DNA from: JBOGZD01 sp050697155
GTDB lineage: Bacteria; Actinomycetota; Thermoleophilia; Solirubrobacterales; 70-9
NCBI GenBank assembly: GCA_050697155.1
Contig: JBOGZD010000082.1
Coordinates: 1 to 12,935, forward strand
Reading direction: 5' to 3'
Length of the DNA: 12,935 bases
The position numbers and the translations under genes were made by a program. The first letter of the stretch is position 1. Each line of letters opens with the position of its first letter. Positions 9,302 to 12,935 of the stretch are shown piece by piece. The notes beneath the pieces are model-generated. The model did not search any database. It was not told the DNA's origin and worked only from the letters and a program-made list of their open reading frames with translations.

Positions 9302-9310
9302 AGTTTAGCA
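9302..9310 (-). promoter_or_regulatory. Candidate extended -10 promoter for fusA-tuf
   Basis: On the minus strand TGC followed by TAAACT (hexamer 9307-9302) fits an extended -10 (TGNTANNNT). No good -35 is seen 17-18 bases upstream. A start near 9295 would give a leader of about 177 nt before the fusA ATG, including the terminator at 9173-9193. The rpsL candidate at 12101-12109 has the same TGCTANNNT form. Confidence 0.45.
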
Positions 9311-9338
9311 GAGGCATGACCGCCTCCCGGACGGCCGG

Positions 9339-10232
9339 ATGCGGCTCATAGACCGCATCGCAAAGCGACTTTCGGGGGGGCGCGACGCGGGTCCGTCCCG
9401 GCGCCTGGCGGGCTCGGCGGGGGGTTTTCTGCGGTCCCTGTTCGCCGTCGTGGTCGAGCTGCTGCGGATCGCCCGCGAGATGGTGGTGATCCCGGCGCAG
9501 CTCTGGCTGGCGATCGCCGAGGCGGTGGGCCGGGTGGTGCTGGCGGCGTGGGACCTGGCCAGGCCGGTGCTCGCGGCGGCGATCGCGCTGGCGGCGGCGG
9601 CGCTGCGTGCGGGCCAGCGCGAGCTCACCCCGGTGCGGGCGGTGGGGGCGGTCTGCCTCGGCGCGCTGGTGGCGCTGGTCGCATCGCAGTGGGTCGACTA
9701 TCGCGGGATCGGGGTCGGCACCGAGGGATACGCAGGGAGCGCCGGCGCGGTGGCGCCGCCGCCCGACGTCGCCCGCGAGCGGGCCGGCGACGCGCACGCG
9801 TGGGCGATGCTGCCGCTTGCGGCGGGCGGCGCGGTGGTGCTGGCAGTGGCGATCGGCGGGCGCTGGCGCGCAGCGCGGCTGCTGGTGCCGCTGGGGCTCG
9901 CTGTGGTCGCGGTCTCGCTGCTCGTCGATGCGCCCCAGGGACTGGACGAGGGCGGCGCGGCGGTCGCCTACCAGGGCGCGGAGGCGCGGCTGCTCGAGGG
10001 CTTCTGGGCCCAGCTCTGGGCGGGCGCGGTGATCGCGGGCTGCGGGCTGCTGCTGCTGCCGGTGCTGCGCTCGGCGGCCGGGGCGGCGGCGGGACGTCGC
10101 GGGCGGACGCGGGGGCGGAGACGCCCTGGGCGGGCGGCCCTGCAGGAGCAGGAGGGCGCGACGTCCCGCTCAAGCTCGCTCGCCGATCCCCCGATCAGGT
10201 TGAACGAACCCGGATCCCCGCGGACCGGATGA
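9339..10232 (+). CDS. Uncharacterised four-helix membrane protein (first of a tandem pair)
   Basis: A 297-residue protein that I do not recognise as a named family. The N-terminal 90 residues are amphipathic to hydrophobic and Ala/Arg-rich (possible membrane-surface helices). Four likely membrane helices follow at about 100-117, 154-173, 180-196 and 224-243, then an Arg-rich cytoplasmic tail (about 253-266) and a polar end. The segment between helices 1 and 2 contains GVGTEGYAG and a Pro/Ala stretch; the helix 3-4 loop has LLVDAPQG and EGFW. The following gene has the same layout and the same LLxDxP and EGFW motifs, so the two are probably paralogues. Start ATG at 9339 is the only reasonable one; there is no clear Shine-Dalgarno. 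It is transcribed away from fusA and inserted between fusA and rpsG. Confidence 0.8.
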   Translation: MRLIDRIAKRLSGGRDAGPSRRLAGSAGGFLRSLFAVVVELLRIAREMVVIPAQLWLAIAEAVGRVVLAAWDLARPVLAAAIALAAAALRAGQRELTPVRAVGAVCLGALVALVASQWVDYRGIGVGTEGYAGSAGAVAPPPDVARERAGDAHAWAMLPLAAGGAVVLAVAIGGRWRAARLLVPLGLAVVAVSLLVDAPQGLDEGGAAVAYQGAEARLLEGFWAQLWAGAVIAGCGLLLLPVLRSAAGAAAGRRGRTRGRRRPGRAALQEQEGATSRSSSLADPPIRLNEPGSPRTG

Positions 10233-10254
10233 CTCCCAGCAACGGAGACCGATC

Positions 10255-10884
10255 GTGACCCCGACGACGGAGAGCCGCGTCACCCGCCTGCTCCCCCTGG
10301 CCTGCCTGGCCGGGGCTGCGGTGCTGTTCGCCTCTCAGCTGATGACCATATTCGAGTTCACGCCGCCCGGCGCTGAGCCGCTGGCCGACCGGAGCGTCAT
10401 CGATCATCACGGCCCCGCCCTGGCGGTGATCGCCGTCTTCGCGGTTTTCGCCACCTTGATCACCGTCTGGGGCGCCTCGAAACCCGCCGCCGTCGCGGTC
10501 GGGGTCATGGGCGGGCTCGGCCTGCTGATCTTCCTCCTCATCGACCTCCCCGACGCCGGCCAGGTCGGCACCCTCGACGACGCCCGCCAGTCGTTCTTCG
10601 ACGCCGAGGCCGTTCCCCAGGAGGGCTTCTGGCTGGAGATGCTCGGAGCGCTGGCGCTGGCGGTCAGCGGCGTCGCGCTGGCGACCCTGAGCCCCGAGCA
10701 GCTCGCCTCGCTGCGCCCGAGGGGTGGGGCGCGCGCCGCCGAGGACGCCGCCTCGCGCGGCGCCCCGGCGCCCGAGTCGCCGGCCTCGGTCAACGCCCAG
10801 CCGCGAGATGCCGCCCGCGAGGTCGCCGCGGAGCCAACCCACCGCGGCGCCCGCCGCCACCCCCAGAGCCGCCAGCGGGGGTAG
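10255..10884 (+). CDS. Uncharacterised four-helix membrane protein (second of a tandem pair)
   Basis: A 209-residue protein of unrecognised family. Membrane helices are likely at about 11-30, 53-72, 78-96 and 124-145. The loop after helix 1 holds FEFTPPGAEPLADRSVIDHHG; the helix 3-4 loop holds LLIDLPDAGQVGTLDDARQS and then AVPQEGFW. The last ~65 residues are polar, rich in Ala, Pro, Arg and Glu, and probably cytoplasmic. Shared topology and the LLxDxP ... EGFW signature link it to the preceding gene. Start is GTG at 10255 with a GGAG site at 10244-10247 (7-base spacing), 22 bases after the first gene, so the two form an operon. The gene converges on rpsG, with the inverted-repeat region between them. 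Confidence 0.82.
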   Translation: MTPTTESRVTRLLPLACLAGAAVLFASQLMTIFEFTPPGAEPLADRSVIDHHGPALAVIAVFAVFATLITVWGASKPAAVAVGVMGGLGLLIFLLIDLPDAGQVGTLDDARQSFFDAEAVPQEGFWLEMLGALALAVSGVALATLSPEQLASLRPRGGARAAEDAASRGAPAPESPASVNAQPRDAAREVAAEPTHRGARRHPQSRQRG

Positions 10885-10997
10885 GGCGGCGGCTCGTAGC
10901 GGTTGCGGCGTGAGCCTGTTGCCCTTGCGTGACGCAAGCGTCCGTTAGGTCGACGTAGGGGAGTGGATCGGGGTCGGGGTGCGCGGCCGTGGCGGTG

Positions 10998-11117
10998 AAT
11001 CCGAGGCGTTTGGGGGATCTTCGTCGGATAGCGACCAAAATCTCCCAACCGGCCGCCAATCCGAGGTCTTTGGGGGATTGGGGGCGTATAGCGCCCCTTA
11101 TCTCCCAACCGTTGCGG
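10998..11117. repeat. Two tandem 60-bp units, each a 17-bp hairpin with NATAG loop
   Basis: Unit 1 starts at 10998 and unit 2 at 11058, exactly 60 bases apart; both begin AATCCGAGG and share TTTGGGGGAT and ATCTCCCAACCG. Hairpin arms are 11010-11026 with 11032-11048 (loop GATAG), and 11070-11086 with 11092-11108 (loop TATAG). The inner arms differ between units but keep pairing: at arm positions 12 and 15 a T-A pair becomes G-C, and position 11 becomes G-T. Both have a G-T wobble at arm position 6, which favours a plus-strand RNA. Copy 1 has two mismatches (positions 10 and 13) and copy 2 has one (position 10). Confidence 0.85.
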
Positions 11118-11136
11118 ATTTCGCCGCGCGGTTGGG
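11104..11136. other. Third hairpin, overlapping and competing with the second tandem hairpin
   Basis: CCCAACCG (11104-11111) pairs perfectly with CGGTTGGG (11129-11136), and inside it GCGG (11114-11117) pairs with CCGC (11124-11127). The outer arm reuses bases 11104-11108, which also form the right arm of hairpin 2. The two folds therefore exclude each other, as in switching RNAs. Confidence 0.6.
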
Positions 11137-11218
11137 GCGCCGACCCCGTTTCCCCTACGTGACCTACCTAACGTCCCGCACGTCGCTTGCGCCGGGGCTC
11201 ACGGGCGGGCAGGCCGAG

Positions 11219-11689
11219 TTACCAGCGGTAGTGCGCGAACGCCTTGTTCGCCTGGGCCATGCGGTAGATGTCGTCCTTGCGCTTCCAGGCGTTGCCCTGC
11301 TGCTGGATCGCGTCGAGGATCTCGTTGGCGAGGCGGTCGGGCATCGACTTCTCGCGGCGCTGGCGGGCGAAGGTGACCAGCCAGCGGACGGCGAGGGTGC
11401 GGGCGCGGCGCGGCGGCACCTCGACCGGGACCTGGTAGGTGGCGCCGCCGACCCGGCGCGAGCGGACCTCGAGCACCGGGGTGAGCTCCTTGATCGACTC
11501 CTCGAGCACCTCGACCGGCGCCCGGCTGGTGCGCTCGCCGACGAGCGCCAGGGCGTCGTAGGTGATCTGCTCGGCGACGGACTTCTTGCCGCCCTGCATC
11601 ACCTTGTTGATCACCTGCTGGACCAGCCGGCTCCGGTAGTTGGAGTCGGCCTCAACCGGGCGAATCGCTGCGCGGGCTCTACGGGGCAC
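11219..11689 (-). CDS. rpsG: 30S ribosomal protein S7
   Basis: A 156-residue protein, the usual S7 length. The N-terminus MPRRARAAIRPVEADSNYRS is followed by LVQQVINKVMQGGKKSVAEQI (about 22-42), LEVRSRRVGGATYQVPVEVPP (about 73-93), RTLAVRWLVTFARQRREKSM and the C-terminus WKRKDDIYRMAQANKAFAHYRW. S7 starts assembly of the 30S head and, in E. coli, regulates the str operon. Start is GTG at 11689, ten bases after the rpsL stop, with no strong Shine-Dalgarno, so coupling to rpsL is likely. fusA does not follow it as it does in most bacteria; the inverted-repeat region and two convergent genes do. Confidence 0.98.
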   Translation of the reverse strand: MPRRARAAIRPVEADSNYRSRLVQQVINKVMQGGKKSVAEQITYDALALVGERTSRAPVEVLEESIKELTPVLEVRSRRVGGATYQVPVEVPPRRARTLAVRWLVTFARQRREKSMPDRLANEILDAIQQQGNAWKRKDDIYRMAQANKAFAHYRW

Positions 11690-11699
11690 CGGGGAAGCT

Positions 11700-12092
11700 C
11701 TACCGCTTGACGCCGTACATCGAGCGCGACTGCCTGCGGTCCGAGACGCCGGAGGCGTCGAGGGTGCCGCGGATCACCTTGTAACGGACCCCCGGCAGGT
11801 CCTTGACCCGGCCGCCGCGGACGAGCACGACCGAGTGCTCCTGGAGGTTGTGGCCCTCGCCGGGGATGTAGCTGGTGACCTCCATCCCGTTCGTGAGGCG
11901 CACCCGGGCGACCTTGCGGAGCGCCGAGTTCGGCTTCTTCGGCGTCGCCGTGTAGACGCGGGTGCACACGCCGCGCCGCTGGGGCGCCGCGATCCGGCGC
12001 TTGCGGCCCTGACCGGACTTGAGGCCCGGCGTGGTGACCTTCTTCAGCGGGCGCTTGCGACCCTTGCGGATAAGCTGATTCGTGCTCGGCAC
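11700..12092 (-). CDS. rpsL: 30S ribosomal protein S12
   Basis: A 130-residue protein with the S12 decoding-centre motifs YTATPKKPNSALRK and PGEGHNLQEHS, and GGRVKDLPGVRY. The two lysines linked to streptomycin response in E. coli (K43, K88) correspond to K53 and K97 here and are both wild type. D98 is the position that is beta-methylthiolated in E. coli. The ~10-residue offset comes from extra sequence before RGVCTR (PGLKSGQGRKRRIAAPQ). Start is GTG at 12092, with no Shine-Dalgarno and a -10-like box eight bases upstream, so the mRNA is probably leaderless. First gene of the str cluster, divergent from the HAD-like gene. Confidence 0.98.
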   Translation of the reverse strand: MPSTNQLIRKGRKRPLKKVTTPGLKSGQGRKRRIAAPQRRGVCTRVYTATPKKPNSALRKVARVRLTNGMEVTSYIPGEGHNLQEHSVVLVRGGRVKDLPGVRYKVIRGTLDASGVSDRRQSRSMYGVKR

Positions 12093-12100
12093 GGCGGCGC

Positions 12101-12109
12101 AAGATAGCA
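12101..12109 (-). promoter_or_regulatory. Candidate extended -10 promoter for rpsL (leaderless start)
   Basis: On the minus strand TGC is followed by TATCTT (hexamer 12106-12101), then eight bases to the GTG. Transcription would start within about two bases of the start codon. No clear -35. Confidence 0.55.
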
Positions 12110-12121
12110 GGGAGGCGAAGG

Positions 12122-12127
12122 TACGCT
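12122..12127 (+). promoter_or_regulatory. Candidate -10 box for the HAD-like gene (leaderless start)
   Basis: TACGCT lies six bases before the ATG at 12134, which places the expected transcript start on the A of the start codon. No -35 was recognised. It lies within the same 41-base divergent gap as the rpsL promoter. Confidence 0.45.
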
Positions 12128-12133
12128 GAGGGC

Positions 12134-12676
12134 ATGGCAGAGAAGCGGGCCGCGACCGAAGCGCGGGAATCGGCCGGCGCCGACGACGATCGGCCGATCC
12201 TCGCCGTCGACGTCGACGGGGTGATCAGCCTGTTCGGATTCGAGGGGCCGCTCGACCAGGTCCCCGGGCGGTTTCACCTCATCGAGGGGATCGCCCACTG
12301 CATCTCGGATTCCGCGGGAGCCGAGCTGCTGCGGCTCGCCGACGTCTACGAGCTGATCTGGGCGACCGGCTGGGAGGATCGCGCGAACGACCACCTGCCG
12401 CCGATCCTCGGGCTGCCCGACGAGCTGCCCTGCCTGCACTTCGACGGCCGCGCCCGGTTCGGCACCGCGCACTGGAAGATCGACGCGATCGAGGGCTACG
12501 CGGGGACCCGCCCGCTGGCGTGGATCGACGACTCCCTCGACGAGAGCTGCCGCACCTGGGCCGCCGAGCGCGAGGGGCCCACCCTGCTGGTCACGACCGA
12601 GCCCGACGTCGGCCTGATCCCCACCCATACCGAGACCCTGCTGAGCTGGGCGCAGGCCGGCTACGTGGTGGACTGA
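12134..12676 (+). CDS. HAD-superfamily phosphatase-like protein
   Basis: A 180-residue soluble protein with all four HAD motifs. Motif I is DVDGV (D26 nucleophile, D28), motif II is T78 in LIWATGWED, motif III is K115 in HWKIDAI, and motif IV is D132-D133 in AWIDDS. There is no large cap insertion. The pattern (DVDGV ... WATGWE.. AN ... LGLP ... WK ... WIDD) resembles the small HAD domain group also found in Swiss-Army-Knife RNA repair proteins; stand-alone copies are common in actinobacteria and their substrate is not established. The first ~20 residues are polar and probably disordered. Divergent from rpsL; start ATG at 12134 with a -10-like box and no Shine-Dalgarno. Followed after 26 bases by a small membrane protein gene. 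Confidence 0.85.
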   Translation: MAEKRAATEARESAGADDDRPILAVDVDGVISLFGFEGPLDQVPGRFHLIEGIAHCISDSAGAELLRLADVYELIWATGWEDRANDHLPPILGLPDELPCLHFDGRARFGTAHWKIDAIEGYAGTRPLAWIDDSLDESCRTWAAEREGPTLLVTTEPDVGLIPTHTETLLSWAQAGYVVD

Positions 12677-12689
12677 GCCCCGCGGCGGG

Positions 12690-12695
12690 TAGACT
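12690..12695 (+). promoter_or_regulatory. Candidate -10 box for the small membrane protein gene
   Basis: TAGACT ends seven bases before the GTG at 12703, the same leaderless-type geometry as at rpsL and the HAD-like gene. No clear -35. Confidence 0.4.
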
Positions 12696-12702
12696 GGCCG
12701 CG

Positions 12703-12935
12703 GTGGAGGGATTCTGGCCGATCTTCTTCCTTGCCGTGGTGCTGAAGATCCCCGTCGCGGCGATGCTCTACCTCGTCTGGTGGGCTTTCAGGGCCGAGAC
12801 CCTGCCCGAGGAGGCGCCGCCGGACTCCGGCGAGCACCGCTTCCACCGCTTCCGGCGCGAGCCCAAGCGCCCTCGCGGTCCGCGCCGCGGCCCGCACGCA
12901 CCCGGCGACGCCCAGCCGCTGCCCGACTGCCCGCC
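12703..12935 (+). CDS. Small single-TM membrane protein, partial (runs off right edge)
   Basis: An open frame from GTG at 12703 to the window edge, 77 codons visible with no stop. It starts VEGFWPIFFLAVVLKIPVA and continues MLYLVWWAFRAE, giving one membrane helix at about residues 5-30. A cytoplasmic tail rich in Pro, Arg and Glu follows (RFRREPKRPRGPRRGP and on). Function unknown; one-helix proteins of this kind are frequent in actinobacterial genomes. The start is supported by the -10-like box at 12690 and by the hydrophobic N-terminus beginning there. It may be co-expressed with the HAD-like gene or use its own promoter. Confidence 0.7.
   Translation, partial: MEGFWPIFFLAVVLKIPVAAMLYLVWWAFRAETLPEEAPPDSGEHRFHRFRREPKRPRGPRRGPHAPGDAQPLPDCP

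Larger units (their letters stand above)
10909..11203. repeat. Long imperfect inverted repeat between convergent genes (MITE-like or structured RNA)
   Basis: This is most of the 334-base gap between the second membrane gene and rpsG; no gene is seen in it. Five blocks on the left recur as exact reverse complements in mirror order on the right: CGTGAGCC 10909-10916 with 11196-11203; CGCAAGCG 10933-10940 with 11184-11191; GTTAGGT 10944-10950 with 11166-11172; ACGTAGGGGA 10953-10962 with 11151-11160; CGGGGTCGG 10969-10977 with 11140-11148. The centre holds two tandem hairpin units. A separate small hairpin CTTGCG-TGA-CGCAAG sits at 10924-10938. No obvious target-site duplication and no T-tract were found, so it is neither a plain transposon relic nor a plain terminator. 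Confidence 0.8.

Noticed and set aside
10998..11117. The two 60-bp repeats as a short CRISPR array
   Set aside because: The units are contiguous with no unique spacers, there are only two, and no cas genes are nearby.
10909..11203. The inverted-repeat region as an intrinsic terminator for rpsG or the membrane genes
   Set aside because: No T-run follows any of the stems on either strand; it may still affect 3' ends, but I do not call it a terminator.
10979..11710. Plus-strand 243-codon open frame crossing the repeat region and rpsG
   Set aside because: It is the mirror frame of rpsG joined to non-coding repeat sequence; no domain or ribosome site.

Overview
High-GC bacterial chromosome, almost certainly an actinobacterium. 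Thermoleophilia/Solirubrobacterales is my best guess, based on composition, GTG/leaderless-type starts and the large acidic extension on S17; this is an inference and no database was searched. The window holds the two core translation loci, both on the minus strand. From right to left these are the str genes (rpsL, rpsG ... fusA, tuf) and then the S10 operon (rpsJ, rplC, rplD, rplW, rplB, rpsS, rplV, rpsC, rplP, rpmC, and the 5' part of rpsQ, which runs off the left edge).

Right edge (12093-12935): a short divergent promoter region separates rpsL (minus) from a small HAD-type phosphatase-like gene (plus). That gene is followed by a one-TM membrane protein cut by the window end. All three starts have a TANNNT -10 box 6-8 bases upstream and no Shine-Dalgarno, so they look leaderless.

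Middle (9119-11218): the str operon is broken between rpsG and fusA by about 2.1 kb of opposite-strand DNA. It holds two adjacent plus-strand genes for four-helix membrane proteins that appear to be distant paralogues of each other. Between the second of them and the convergent rpsG lies the most unusual part of the window. This is a ~295 bp imperfect inverted repeat (10909-11203) enclosing two copies of an exact-period 60-bp tandem unit. Each unit forms a 17-bp hairpin with an NATAG loop, and the two hairpins differ by compensatory base changes. A third hairpin competes with the second for the same arm.

fusA-tuf (5725-9118): fusA has a ~180 nt leader with a candidate extended -10 promoter and an intrinsic terminator between that promoter and the gene. 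This suggests attenuation, or else a short separate RNA. A strong terminator directly follows tuf, so the S10 operon should start its own transcript.

S10 operon (1-5541): genes are tightly packed with 1-8 base overlaps or short gaps. Two gaps (rpsJ/rplC and rplW/rplB) are filled by the same 7-bp tandem repeat in opposite orientations, giving a 24-nt perfect complementarity within one mRNA. A second heptamer family extends the L4 C-terminus. S3 carries a ~120-residue Pro/Glu/Gln tail and S17 an N-terminal extension of at least ~85 acidic residues. The rest of the ribosomal complement is conventional.
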